Shown here: piece by piece, positions 17,235 to 26,691 of the stretch
Layout: each line of letters begins with the position of its first letter
Position numbering within the stretch: position 1 is the stretch's first letter
From: Alphaproteobacteria bacterium
GTDB taxonomy: Bacteria > Pseudomonadota > Alphaproteobacteria > CALKHQ01
Length of the DNA stretch: 64,000 nucleotides
NCBI GenBank assembly: GCA_041396705.1
Contig: JAWKYB010000012.1
Span: 62,001 to 126,000 of the forward strand
Direction of reading: 5' to 3'
Made by a program: the position numbers and the translations under genes
The notes under the pieces: generated by a model
What the model was told of the DNA's origin: nothing
Database searches by the model: none
The model's input: the letters and a program-made list of their open reading frames with translations, nothing else

Positions 17235-17723
17235 ATGGCCTTCATCGAACGCACCGCGAAGGGATTGCTGCTGGCCGAGCTGGTCTCGGGCATGTGGCTG
17301 ACCTTCCGCTACATGTTCCGGCGCAAGGTGACGGTGAACTACCCCTATGAGAAGGGCCCACTGAGCCCGCGTTTCCGCGGCGAGCACGCCCTCAGGCGCT
17401 ATCCCAACGGCGAGGAGCGCTGCATCGCCTGCAAGCTGTGCGAGGCGATCTGCCCGGCGCAGGCGATCACCATCGAGGCGGAGCCGCGCGAGGACGGCTC
17501 GCGGCGCACCACCCGCTACGACATCGACATGACCAAGTGCATCTACTGCGGCTTCTGCCAGGAGGCCTGCCCGGTGGACGCCATCGTCGAGGGGCCGAAC
17601 TTCGAGTTCGCCACCGAGACGCGCGAGGAGCTGCTGTACAACAAGGCGAAGCTGCTGGCGAACGGCGACCGCTGGGAGAAGGAGATCGCAGCCAACATCG
17701 CCAAGGACGCGCCTTATCGGTGA
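17235..17723 (+). CDS. nuoI: NADH-quinone oxidoreductase subunit I
   Basis: 162 residues; the TYKY/23-kDa subunit with two [4Fe-4S] clusters (N6a, N6b) in CIACKLCEAICPAQAI and CIYCGFCQEACPVDAI. FRGEHALRRYPNGEERC is the conserved lead-in. Intact. A 157-base gap without any convincing gene follows before nuoJ. Confidence 0.97.
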   Translation: MAFIERTAKGLLLAELVSGMWLTFRYMFRRKVTVNYPYEKGPLSPRFRGEHALRRYPNGEERCIACKLCEAICPAQAITIEAEPREDGSRRTTRYDIDMTKCIYCGFCQEACPVDAIVEGPNFEFATETREELLYNKAKLLANGDRWEKEIAANIAKDAPYR

Positions 17724-17880
17724 GCCAATCCGCCGCCATTTCCGGCCCGGCCGACGGCCAGCACGCGCTTGCGGAATCGGCGTGGGCCGGCCATAAACGC
17801 CGCGCATCCCGACCGGCGCCGCGCCGCGCCGCCCGTCCCTCGGTTTCGTGCCTGCCCCGCGCGGGCGCCCGGAGAATCCG

Positions 17881-18504
17881 ATGATCATCCAGGGCATCGC
17901 CTTCTATGCCTTCGCCGCCGTGCTGATCGCCGCCGGCTTCATGGTGATCAGCGCGCGCAACCCGGTGCACTCGGTGCTGTTCCTGATCCTCGCCTTCTTC
18001 AACGCCGCGGCGTTGTTCGTGCTGATCGGCGCCGAGTTCCTGGCGATGATCCTGGTCGTGGTCTATGTCGGCGCGGTCGCGGTGCTGTTCCTGTTCGTGG
18101 TGATGATGCTGGACATCAACTTCCGCGAGCTGCGCAGCGGCTTCCTGCAGTACCTGCCGATCGGCGCGCTGATCGGGCTGGTGCTGCTGGCCGAGCTGGT
18201 GTTGCTGGTCGGCTCCTGGCCGATGCCGCAGGAGGCCGCGGTCGCCGCGGCGGCCGGCCCGCTGGCGACGCCGCCGGCCGAGGAAGTCCATAACACCGCG
18301 GCGATCGGCCGGCTGCTCTACACCCACTATTCGTACCTGTTCCTGGCCTCCGGCGTGGTGCTGCTGGTCGCCATGATCGGCGCCATCGTGCTGACCCTGC
18401 GCCAGCGCGTCGGCGTGCGCCGGCAGTCGATCGCCGCCCAGATCGGCCGCAAGCGCAGCGAGGCGATCGAGGTGCGCAAGGTGCAGTCGCGGACGGGCGT
18501 GTGA
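17881..18504 (+). CDS. nuoJ: NADH-quinone oxidoreductase subunit J
   Basis: 207 residues with five membrane helices. ARNPVHSVLFLILAFFNAA and VVYVGAVAVLFLFVVMML are the conserved NuoJ/ND6 segments, the latter holding the pi-bulge helix. Start at 17881, preceded by CCGGAG. The gaps on both sides (157 and 154 bases) are unusually long for this operon. Confidence 0.95.
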   Translation: MIIQGIAFYAFAAVLIAAGFMVISARNPVHSVLFLILAFFNAAALFVLIGAEFLAMILVVVYVGAVAVLFLFVVMMLDINFRELRSGFLQYLPIGALIGLVLLAELVLLVGSWPMPQEAAVAAAAGPLATPPAEEVHNTAAIGRLLYTHYSYLFLASGVVLLVAMIGAIVLTLRQRVGVRRQSIAAQIGRKRSEAIEVRKVQSRTGV

Positions 18505-18658
18505 TGGCGATGCGCGCGATCGTTGCGGCCGATGCCCGCCATCCCCGGCCAAGTCGCGGGGGTGTCGTGGCGCCGGCGGTCCCGGCCGGGGAGAGCCGCG
18601 GGGCGGGCACGGGGACGACGGCCGTGTTTGCGGGTCATCGAACGAGGCGAGGCGCGCC

Positions 18659-18967
18659 ATGGAGATAGGGCTCGGTCACTACCTGACCGTCGCGGCGATC
18701 CTGTTCACGCTGGGTATCTTCGGCATCTTCCTCAACCGGAAGAACGTCATCATCATCCTGATGTCGATCGAGCTGATGCTGCTGGCGGTCAATCTCAACA
18801 TGGTCGCCTTCTCGGCCTTCCTCGGCAATCTGGTCGGCCAGGTGTTCGCGCTGTTCGTGCTGACGGTGGCCGCGGCCGAGGCGGCGATCGGGCTGGCCAT
18901 CCTGGTGATCTACTTCCGCAACCGCGGCTCGATTGCGGTCGAAGACATCAACATGATGAAGGGCTGA
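18659..18967 (+). CDS. nuoK: NADH-quinone oxidoreductase subunit K
   Basis: 102 residues, three membrane helices. IELMLLAVNLNMVAFS contains the conserved membrane Glu of the proton path, and VAAAEAAIGLAILVIYFR holds the second. Intact and followed by nuoL after 7 bases. Confidence 0.97.
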   Translation: MEIGLGHYLTVAAILFTLGIFGIFLNRKNVIIILMSIELMLLAVNLNMVAFSAFLGNLVGQVFALFVLTVAAAEAAIGLAILVIYFRNRGSIAVEDINMMKG

Positions 18968-18974
18968 GCGGCGC

Positions 18975-20921
18975 ATGTACGCCCTGATCGTCTTCCTGCC
19001 GCTGCTCGGCTTCCTGATCGCCGGCGCCTTCGGCCGGCTGATCGGCGACCGCGGCTCGCAGATCGTGACCTGCGGCCTGCTGCTGATCGCCGCCGGCTTG
19101 TCCTGGGCGGCGTTCTTCGACATCGCCGTCGGCGGCAACCCGGTCACCTACGACCTCGGCGCCTGGATCAGCTCCGGCAACCTGGAGATCGCCTGGTCGC
19201 TGCGCATGGACACGCTGACCGCGGTGATGCTGATCGTGGTCAACACGGTCAGCGCGCTCGTGCACGTCTATTCGGTCGGCTACATGTCGCACGACCACTC
19301 CAAGCCGCGGTTCATGGCCTATCTCAGCCTGTTCACCTTCGCCATGCTGATGCTGGTGACGGCGGACAACCTGGTGCAGCTGTTCTTCGGCTGGGAGGGC
19401 GTCGGCCTCGCCTCCTACCTGCTGATCGGCTTCTGGTACGACCGGCCGTCGGCCAATGCCGCGGCGATCAAGGCATTCGTCGTCAACCGGGTCGGCGATT
19501 TCGGCTTCGCGCTGGGCATCGCCGGCATCTTCCTGGTGATGGACACGGTCCAGTTCACCGAGATCTTCGAGCGGGCGCCCGAATTCGCCGACGCCAGCTT
19601 CACATTCCTTGGCGCCGAGGTGCACGCGATGACGGCGCTGTGCGTGCTGCTGTTCATCGGCGCGATGGGCAAGTCGGCCCAGCTCGGCCTGCACACCTGG
19701 CTGCCGGACGCGATGGAGGGCCCGACCCCGGTCTCGGCCCTGATCCATGCCGCGACCATGGTGACGGCGGGCGTGTTCCTGGTCTGCCGGATGTCGCCGC
19801 TGTTCGAGCTGGCGCCGGATGCGCTGGCCATGGTCGCCGTGGTCGGCGCCGCCACCGCGATCTTCGCCGCCACCGTCGGCCTGGTGCAGAACGACATCAA
19901 GCGGGTGATCGCCTATTCGACCTGCTCGCAGCTCGGCTACATGTTCTTCGCCGCCGGCGTTTCGGCCTATCCCGCCGCGATGTTCCACCTGACCACCCAT
20001 GCCTTCTTCAAGGCGCTGCTGTTCCTCGGCGCCGGCGCGGTGATCCACGCCATGTCCGACGAGCAGGACATGCGCAAGATGGGCGGCATCTGGAAGATGG
20101 TGCCGGTCACCTACGCGATGATGTGGATCGGCAGCCTGGCGCTGGCCGGGGTCGGCATCCCGTTCATCGACATCGGTTTCGCCGGCTTCTATTCCAAGGA
20201 CCTGATCATCGAGAGCGCGTTCGGCGCCCATGACTGGACCGGCCAGTTCGCCTTCTGGATGGGCGTGTTCGCCGCCGCGATGACCGCCTTCTACTCGTGG
20301 CGGCTGCTGTTCATGACCTTCCACGGCAAGCCGCGGGCCGACGAGCATGTGATGGCCCATGTACACGAATCGCCGCCGGTGATGACGGTGCCGCTGCTGG
20401 TGCTGGCGCTGGGCGCCGTGGTCGCCGGCTTCGTCTTCTACAACTGGTTCGTCGGCGAGGGCATGGTCGCATTCTGGGGCGAGTCGGTGGCGATCGAGGC
20501 GTCGGAGCACGCGATCCATGCCGCCCACGAATCGCCGGTCTGGGTCAAGCTGCTGCCGATCGTCGTGACCCTGGGCGGCATCGCGCTGGCCTGGCTGATG
20601 TACATCGCCGCGCCGGGGCTGCCGGCCCGGCTGGCGGCGCGCGCGCGGCCGCTCTACCTGTTCCTGCTCAACAAGTGGTACTTCGACGAGCTTTACGACC
20701 GCATCATCGTCCGCCCGGCGCTGTACATCGGGCGCGGTCTCTGGAAGACCGGCGACGGCGCGATCATCGACGGCTGCGGGCCCGACGGCTTCGCCCGCAT
20801 GGCGCGCGACGTGGCCCGGCGGGCGGCGGCGCTGCAGAGCGGCTATGTCTACCACTACGCCTTCGCGATGCTGATCGGGGTCGTCGTCCTGGTCACCTGG
20901 TACCTGTACGGCGCGGCCTGA
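18975..20921 (+). CDS. nuoL: NADH-quinone oxidoreductase subunit L
   Basis: 648 residues, normal for NuoL/ND5: antiporter-like core plus the C-terminal lateral helix. GWEGVGLASYLLIGFW, TWLPDAMEGPTPVSALIHAA and YSTCSQLGYMFFA carry the charged residues of the proton channel. Intact. Confidence 0.97.
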   Translation: MYALIVFLPLLGFLIAGAFGRLIGDRGSQIVTCGLLLIAAGLSWAAFFDIAVGGNPVTYDLGAWISSGNLEIAWSLRMDTLTAVMLIVVNTVSALVHVYSVGYMSHDHSKPRFMAYLSLFTFAMLMLVTADNLVQLFFGWEGVGLASYLLIGFWYDRPSANAAAIKAFVVNRVGDFGFALGIAGIFLVMDTVQFTEIFERAPEFADASFTFLGAEVHAMTALCVLLFIGAMGKSAQLGLHTWLPDAMEGPTPVSALIHAATMVTAGVFLVCRMSPLFELAPDALAMVAVVGAATAIFAATVGLVQNDIKRVIAYSTCSQLGYMFFAAGVSAYPAAMFHLTTHAFFKALLFLGAGAVIHAMSDEQDMRKMGGIWKMVPVTYAMMWIGSLALAGVGIPFIDIGFAGFYSKDLIIESAFGAHDWTGQFAFWMGVFAAAMTAFYSWRLLFMTFHGKPRADEHVMAHVHESPPVMTVPLLVLALGAVVAGFVFYNWFVGEGMVAFWGESVAIEASEHAIHAAHESPVWVKLLPIVVTLGGIALAWLMYIAAPGLPARLAARARPLYLFLLNKWYFDELYDRIIVRPALYIGRGLWKTGDGAIIDGCGPDGFARMARDVARRAAALQSGYVYHYAFAMLIGVVVLVTWYLYGAA

Positions 20922-20931
20922 GAGGGGCGGT

Positions 20932-22448
20932 ATGGACGACATCCCGATCCTGTCGATCGTCACCTTCCTGCCGCTGGTCGGTGCGCTGTTCATCATGTTC
21001 GTGCGCGGCGATGCGGCCGACGTCGCGCGCAACGCCCGCTATGCCGCGCTGTGGACCTCGCTCGGCACCTTCGTGATCAGCCTGTTCCTCTGGTTCTACT
21101 TCGACAGGTCGAACCCCGGCTTCCAGTTCGAGGAACAGAGCGCGTGGCTGCCGGGCCTGGGGATCGGCTATCGCATGGGCGTGGACGGCATCTCGGTGCT
21201 GTTCGTGCTGCTGTCGACGCTGCTGACCCCGATCTGCATCGTCACCAGCTGGAATGCGATCCAGACCCGCGTGAAGGAGTACATGATCGCCTTCCTGGTG
21301 CTGGAAACGCTGATGGTCGGCATGTTCTGCGCGCTCGACCTGATCCTGTTCTACATCTTCTTCGAGGGCGTGCTGATCCCGATGTTCCTGATCATCGGGG
21401 TCTGGGGCGGGCAGCGGCGCGTCTACGCCGCGTTCAAGTTCTTCCTTACACGCTGCTCGGCTCCGTGCTGATGCTGGTCGCGATCCTGTTCATCTATTTC
21501 GAGGCCGGCCAGGTCAGCGCGATCCCGGACCTGCACCGGATCGCGCTGCCGGAGACGATGCAGTACTGGCTGTTCCTGGCCTTCTTCGCGTCGTTCGCGG
21601 TCAAGGTGCCGATGTGGCCGTTCCACACCTGGCTGCCCGACGCGCATGTCGAGGCGCCGACCGCCGGTTCGGTCATCCTGGCCGGCGTCCTGCTGAAGAT
21701 GGGCGGCTACGGCTTCCTGCGCTTCTCGCTGCCGATGTTCCCGCTGGCCAGCGAGTTCTTCGCGCCGCTGATCTACACGCTCAGCGTCATCGCGGTGATC
21801 TACACCTCGCTGGTCGCGCTGGCGCAGACCGACATGAAGAAGCTGATCGCCTATTCGTCGGTCGCGCACATGGGCTTCGTCACCATCGGCATCTTCACCG
21901 CCAACCAGCAGGGCATCGAAGGCGCGATGGTGCAGATGCTGTCGCACGGCTTCGTCTCCGGCGCGCTGTTCATGTGCGTCGGCGTGGTCTACGACCGCAT
22001 GCACACGCGCGACATCGCGGCCTATGGCGGGCTGGTGCACCGCATGCCGATCTATGCCGCGGTGTTCATGCTGTTCACGCTGGCCTCGGTCGGGCTGCCC
22101 GGCACCAGCGGCTTCGTCGGCGAGTTCCTGGCCATCATCGGCGCGTTCCAGGCCAACACCTGGGTGGCGGCGCTGATGTCGACCGGCGTGATCCTGGGCG
22201 CGGCCTACATGCTCTATCTCTACCGGCGGGTGATCTTCGGCAAGCTGACCAAGCAGTCGCTGCAGGCGATCCTGGACATGGACCGGCGCGAGATCGCCGC
22301 CTTCGCCCCGCTGATCGTGCTGACGCTGTGGATGGGCATCTATCCGTCGAGCTTCATCGACATCATGGACGGCGCGATCGGCAACCTGATCTCCAACTAC
22401 GAGGTCGCCGTCGCCGAAGGCGGCGCGACCGCGCTGGCCCAGCGCTAG
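20932..22448 (+). pseudogene. nuoM: NADH-quinone oxidoreductase subunit M split by a one-base frameshift
   Basis: The frame opened at 20932 runs as normal NuoM (MDDIPILSIVTFLPLVGALF, FYIFFEGVLIPMFLIIG) to FKFFLT, then leaves the family and stops at 21471. From 21447 the -1 frame continues with YTLLGSVLMLVAILF and on to the correct end at 22448. At 21439-21450 (TTCTTCCTTACA) one missing base, or a -1 shift after CTT at 21445, restores exactly the expected FFLYTLLGS. Rejoined length is about 505 residues, normal for this antiporter-like proton-pumping subunit. Everything downstream is well conserved, so the lesion is recent, an artefact, or bypassed. Confidence 0.9.
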
Positions 22449-22460
22449 GACGGGACCGGT

Positions 22461-23909
22461 ATGAACGAATTCAGCATCGCCGACCTGGGCGCCGCGCTGC
22501 CGGAAGTGTTCCTGGCCTGCATCGCCATGGTGCTGCTGGTCTACGGCGCCTATCGCGGTGCGCGCGGTACCGGCGAGGTGGCGGCGATCGGCTGCGCCGC
22601 CCTGGTTCTGGTCGGCATCCTGGTGTTGACCGGCGACGCCGCGCCGGCCGCGGCCTTCAGCGGCATGTTCCAGGTCGACGCCTTCGCCGTCTTCGTCAAG
22701 ATCCTGATCCTGATCGGCGCAATCGCCGGCATCGTCATCTCGGCCGGCTACCTGAAGATCGAGGGCATCGCGCGGTTCGAATACACCATCCTCATCCTGT
22801 TCGCGACGTTGGGCATGATGATGATGGTCTCGGCCGGCGACCTGATCTCGCTCTACATCGGCCTGGAGGTGCAGAGCCTGTCGCTGTACGTGCTCGCCGC
22901 CTTCCACCGCGACACGCTGCGGTCGTCCGAGGCCGGCCTGAAATACTTCGTCCTGGGCGCGCTCAGCTCCGGCATGCTGCTCTACGGCGCCTCGATGATC
23001 TACGGCTACACCGGCGCCACCGGCTTCGCCGAGATCGCGCTTCGGCTCGGGGGCGGCGAGGGCCCGACCGAGCTCGGCCTCATCGTCGGCATCGTCTTCC
23101 TGGCGGCCGGTCTGGCGTTCAAGATCTCGGCGGTGCCGTTCCACATGTGGACGCCCGACGTCTACGAGGGCGCGCCGACGCCGGTGACCGCCTTCTTCTC
23201 GGTGGCGCCGAAGATCGCGGCGATCGGCCTGTTCATGCGCGTGCTGGCCGGGCCGTTCGGCGATCTGGTCCACGACTGGCAGCAGATCATCATCGCGGTA
23301 TCGGTCGGCTCGATGCTGCTCGGCGCCTTCGCCGCGATCAGCCAGACCAACATCAAGCGGCTGATGGCCTACAGTTCGATCGGCCACATCGGCTATGCCC
23401 TGGTCGGGCTCGCCGCCGGCACCCCGCAGGGCCTGACGGCGGTGCTGGTCTACATGGCGATCTATCTGGTCACCAACGTCGGCGCCTTCACCTGCATCCT
23501 GGCGATGCGGCGCCAGGGCAGGGCGGTGGAGGAGATCGCCGACCTGGCCGGCCTGCAGCACCGCCAGCGCGGCATGGCGATCGCGCTGACCATCATCATG
23601 TTCTCGATGGCGGGCATCCCGCCGCTGGCCGGCTTCATCGGCAAGCTGCTGGTGTTCGGCGCCGCGATCGACGCCGGCCTGACCGTGCTGGCGATCATCG
23701 GCGTGCTGTCCAGCGTGGTCAGCGCCTTCTACTACCTGCGCATCGTCAAGCTGATGTGGTTCGACGAGGCGGCCGAACCGTTCGACCAGCCGATGGGCCG
23801 CGCGCTCGGCGTCGTGCTGTTCGTTTCGGCCGTGCTGACCGCGGTGTTCGTGGTCTATCCCGCACCGCTGATCGACAGCGCCGCGGTCGCGGCCGACGCG
23901 CTGTTCTGA
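22461..23909 (+). CDS. nuoN: NADH-quinone oxidoreductase subunit N
   Basis: 482 residues, 14 predicted membrane helices, last gene of the complex I operon. GLEVQSLSLYVLAAFHRD, FKISAVPFHMWTPDVYEGAP and NIKRLMAYSSIGHIGYAL are typical of NuoN/ND2. Intact. In many relatives birA comes next; here coaX follows directly after 48 bases. Confidence 0.97.
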   Translation: MNEFSIADLGAALPEVFLACIAMVLLVYGAYRGARGTGEVAAIGCAALVLVGILVLTGDAAPAAAFSGMFQVDAFAVFVKILILIGAIAGIVISAGYLKIEGIARFEYTILILFATLGMMMMVSAGDLISLYIGLEVQSLSLYVLAAFHRDTLRSSEAGLKYFVLGALSSGMLLYGASMIYGYTGATGFAEIALRLGGGEGPTELGLIVGIVFLAAGLAFKISAVPFHMWTPDVYEGAPTPVTAFFSVAPKIAAIGLFMRVLAGPFGDLVHDWQQIIIAVSVGSMLLGAFAAISQTNIKRLMAYSSIGHIGYALVGLAAGTPQGLTAVLVYMAIYLVTNVGAFTCILAMRRQGRAVEEIADLAGLQHRQRGMAIALTIIMFSMAGIPPLAGFIGKLLVFGAAIDAGLTVLAIIGVLSSVVSAFYYLRIVKLMWFDEAAEPFDQPMGRALGVVLFVSAVLTAVFVVYPAPLIDSAAVAADALF

Positions 23910-23957
23910 GCATCGCGGGACGGCGGCCGCGCGCCGCCGCCCGCCAGGAACCGGACC

Positions 23958-24746
23958 ATGCTGCTGGCTGTTGATATCGGCAACACCAATACGGTGCTTG
24001 GCGTCTATCGCGACGCCGAGAAGATCGGCGAGTGGCGCATCGCCACCGACCCGGAACGCACCGCGGACGAGATCGCGGCGGTGATGAGCCGGCTGACCGA
24101 GCTGCGCGGCCTCGCCTTCACCGCCATCGACGGCGCCATCATCGCCAGCGTGGTGCCGCTGGCCACGCCGAACATGGAGCGGATGTGCCGCCGCTACCTG
24201 AAGCTGGACCCGATGATCGTCGGCCAGTCCGACCTGGAGCTCGGCATCAAGATCATGGTCGAGCGGCCGGAACAGGTCGGCGCCGACCGGCTGGTCAACG
24301 CCGTCGGCGGGCATATCCAGTATGACGGCCCGCTGCTGCTGATCGATTTCGGCACCGCCACCACATTCGACATCGTCGACGCCGACGGCAACTATCACGG
24401 CGGCGTCTTCGCGCCGGGCATCCGCCACTCGGCCAATGCGCTCTACTCGGTCGCGGCGAAGCTGCCGCGCATCGACATCCAGGCGACCCCGCGCATCATC
24501 GGCAAGACCACGGTGCAAGCGATGCAGTCCGGCGTGTTCTGGGGCTATGTCTCGATGATCGAGGGGCTGACCGCCCGCATCCAGCACGAGTTCGGCGCGC
24601 CGATGACGGTGATCGCCACCGGCGGGCTGGGCACGCTGTTCGCCGGCAGCTGCAGCGCGATCCACGAGGTCGACCCGGACCTGACGCTGCGCGGGCTGGT
24701 CGAGATCCACCGCCGCAACGCGGCGCAGCGGGCACCCGGCGCATGA
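23958..24746 (+). CDS. coaX: Type III pantothenate kinase
   Basis: 262 residues. First step of coenzyme A synthesis (pantothenate to 4'-phosphopantothenate). ASKHA-fold motifs are LAVDIGNTNTVLGVY (phosphate 1), GADRLVNAVGG and DFGTATTFDIVDADG (phosphate 2), with FAPGI and ATGGLG after. Type III enzymes are insensitive to CoA feedback. The stop overlaps the RNase J start by 4 bases. Confidence 0.96.
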   Translation: MLLAVDIGNTNTVLGVYRDAEKIGEWRIATDPERTADEIAAVMSRLTELRGLAFTAIDGAIIASVVPLATPNMERMCRRYLKLDPMIVGQSDLELGIKIMVERPEQVGADRLVNAVGGHIQYDGPLLLIDFGTATTFDIVDADGNYHGGVFAPGIRHSANALYSVAAKLPRIDIQATPRIIGKTTVQAMQSGVFWGYVSMIEGLTARIQHEFGAPMTVIATGGLGTLFAGSCSAIHEVDPDLTLRGLVEIHRRNAAQRAPGA

Positions 24747-26428
24747 CCCTGCTGGCCGCGCACCCGCTCGCGGGCAAGGACGAGCTGACGTTCCTGCCGC
24801 TGGGCGGCTCCAACGAGATCGGCATGAACCTCAACCTCTACGGCCACGCCGGGCGCTGGCTGATGGTCGACCTGGGCGTCACCTTCGGCGACGACACCAC
24901 GCCGCCGGGGGTCGAGGTGATCATGCCGGACCCCCGGTTCATCGAGGAGTATCGCAGCGAGCTGGCCGGCCTGGTGCTGACCCACGGCCACGAGGACCAT
25001 ATCGGCGCCGTCCCCTATCTGTGGCCGCGTCTGCGCTGCCCGATCTACGCGACGCCGTTCACCGCCACGTTGGTTCGCCGCAAGCTGGAGGACGCCGGCC
25101 TGGCCAAGGAAGCCAAGCTGATCGAGGTGCCGATGAGCGGCCGGTTCAGCGTCGGCCCCTTCCAGATCGAACTGATCACGGTGACCCATTCGATCCCGGA
25201 ACCGAATGCGGTGGTGATCCGCACGCCCGTCGGCACGGTGCTGCACACCGGCGACTGGAAGTTCGATGCCGATCCGCTGGTCGGCGACTCCGCCGACGTC
25301 TCCGCCCTGCGCGCCCTGGGCGACGAGGGGGTGATGGCGATGGTCTGCGATTCGACCAACGTCTTCGTGCAGGGCGTGGCCGGCTCCGAGGCCGACGTGC
25401 GCGAGAACCTGACCGACCTGATCGGCCGCTGCCGCAACCGGGTCGGGGTCGCCTGCTTCGCCTCGAACATCGCCCGGCTGGAATCGATCGCCAAGGCGGC
25501 CCAGGCGCACGGCCGCGTGGTGGCGCTGGTCGGCCGCTCGCTGTGGCGGATCGAGGCGGCGGCGCGGGCCAACGGCTATCTCGCCGACCTGCCGCCCTTC
25601 GTCAGCGAGGCCGACTTCACCCTGATCCCGCGCGAGCGGGCGCTGATGATCTGCACAGGCAGCCAGGGCGAGCCGCGGGCCGCGCTGACCCGGATCGCAG
25701 CCGGCGCGCACCAGTCGGTCTCGCTGGAGCCCGACGACACCGTGATCTTCTCGTCGCGCGTCATCCCCGGCAACGAGCGGCGGATCGGCAACCTGCAGAA
25801 CGCCCTGGTCAACGCCGGAATCGACGTGATCACCGCCGGCGACGAGCATATCCACGTCTCCGGACACCCGGCCCGCGACGAACTGGCCGAGATGTATGCC
25901 TTCATCCGGCCGCAGATCGCGGTGCCGGTGCACGGCGAGCCGCGCCACATCCGCGAGCATGCCCATTTCGCCAAGCTGTGCCAGGTGCCGCAGGCGATCG
26001 CGCCGCGCAACGGCAGCCTGATCCGGCTGGCGCCCGGCCCGGCGGAGATCGTCGACGACGTGTTCGCCGACCGGCTGGCGCTGGACGGATCGCGGCTGCT
26101 GCCGCTGGACACGATCCTGTTCAAGGACCGGCGGCGGCTGATCGAGACCGGTGCGGTTACGGTCACGGTGGTGCTCGACCGCAAGGGCAACCTGGCCGCC
26201 GACCTGCAGATCTCCACCTTCGGGCTGCTCGACGAGGACGACGACGAGTCCGAAGAGATGCTCGACGATGCCGCCGACCGGATCGCCGACGCGATCGAGG
26301 ATCTGAGCCCCGGCCGCCGCCGCGAGGACGACGACGTCGAGGAGGCGGTCCGGCGCGGCGTACGCGCGGTGCTGCGCGAGGCGATCGGGAAGAAACCGCG
26401 GATCGCCGTCCATATCGTCCGGCTCTGA
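24743..26428 (+). CDS. rnj: Ribonuclease J
   Basis: 561 residues. Metallo-beta-lactamase/beta-CASP nuclease for RNA maturation and decay. The zinc site is HGHEDHIGAVPY, with HTGDWKFD and the beta-CASP motif CTGSQGEP further on, and HVSGHPARDEL and VPVHGEPRH toward the end. The C-terminal region includes an acidic stretch (DEDDDESEEMLDDAADR). Coupled to coaX by an ATGA overlap, as in other alphaproteobacteria. Confidence 0.94.
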   Translation: MTLLAAHPLAGKDELTFLPLGGSNEIGMNLNLYGHAGRWLMVDLGVTFGDDTTPPGVEVIMPDPRFIEEYRSELAGLVLTHGHEDHIGAVPYLWPRLRCPIYATPFTATLVRRKLEDAGLAKEAKLIEVPMSGRFSVGPFQIELITVTHSIPEPNAVVIRTPVGTVLHTGDWKFDADPLVGDSADVSALRALGDEGVMAMVCDSTNVFVQGVAGSEADVRENLTDLIGRCRNRVGVACFASNIARLESIAKAAQAHGRVVALVGRSLWRIEAAARANGYLADLPPFVSEADFTLIPRERALMICTGSQGEPRAALTRIAAGAHQSVSLEPDDTVIFSSRVIPGNERRIGNLQNALVNAGIDVITAGDEHIHVSGHPARDELAEMYAFIRPQIAVPVHGEPRHIREHAHFAKLCQVPQAIAPRNGSLIRLAPGPAEIVDDVFADRLALDGSRLLPLDTILFKDRRRLIETGAVTVTVVLDRKGNLAADLQISTFGLLDEDDDESEEMLDDAADRIADAIEDLSPGRRREDDDVEEAVRRGVRAVLREAIGKKPRIAVHIVRL

Positions 26429-26439
26429 CGGCCGCCGGC

Positions 26440-26691
26440 ATGACGCCCGTCACCGGCATCGTCGTCTTCGTCATCATCTGGTGGCTGGTGCTGTTCACCG
26501 TCCTGCCCTGGCGGGCGCGCCCGCCGCAGGATCTGCCGAAGGGCCATGCCTATGGCGCGCCCGACAAGGCGATGATCGGGCGCAAGGCACTGATCACCAC
26601 GGCGATAACCGTGGTCCTGTTCGCGATCGTCTACCTGCTGATCGAGTTCGACGTGATCAGCTTCCATCGGATGGCGAGCCAGTTGGGTTGA
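26440..26691 (+). CDS. DUF1467 family small membrane protein
   Basis: 83 residues with two membrane segments (about 5-23 and 52-72). VFVIIWWLVLFTVLPW, then LPKGHAYGAPDKAMIGRK between the helices, is the family pattern. It occupies its usual place after rnj. In relatives it is usually followed by proS, which is missing here. Role unknown. Confidence 0.88.
   Translation: MTPVTGIVVFVIIWWLVLFTVLPWRARPPQDLPKGHAYGAPDKAMIGRKALITTAITVVLFAIVYLLIEFDVISFHRMASQLG

Noticed and set aside
20932..22448. Transposon or recombination event as the cause of the nuoM break
   Set aside because: The two halves abut with a single-base phase change and no inserted or duplicated sequence.
21423..24710. Very long minus-strand open frame (1095 codons) opposite nuoM, nuoN and coaX
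   Set aside because: Composition is His/Asp/Arg/Gln-rich antisense of GC-rich membrane protein genes; no domain is recognisable.
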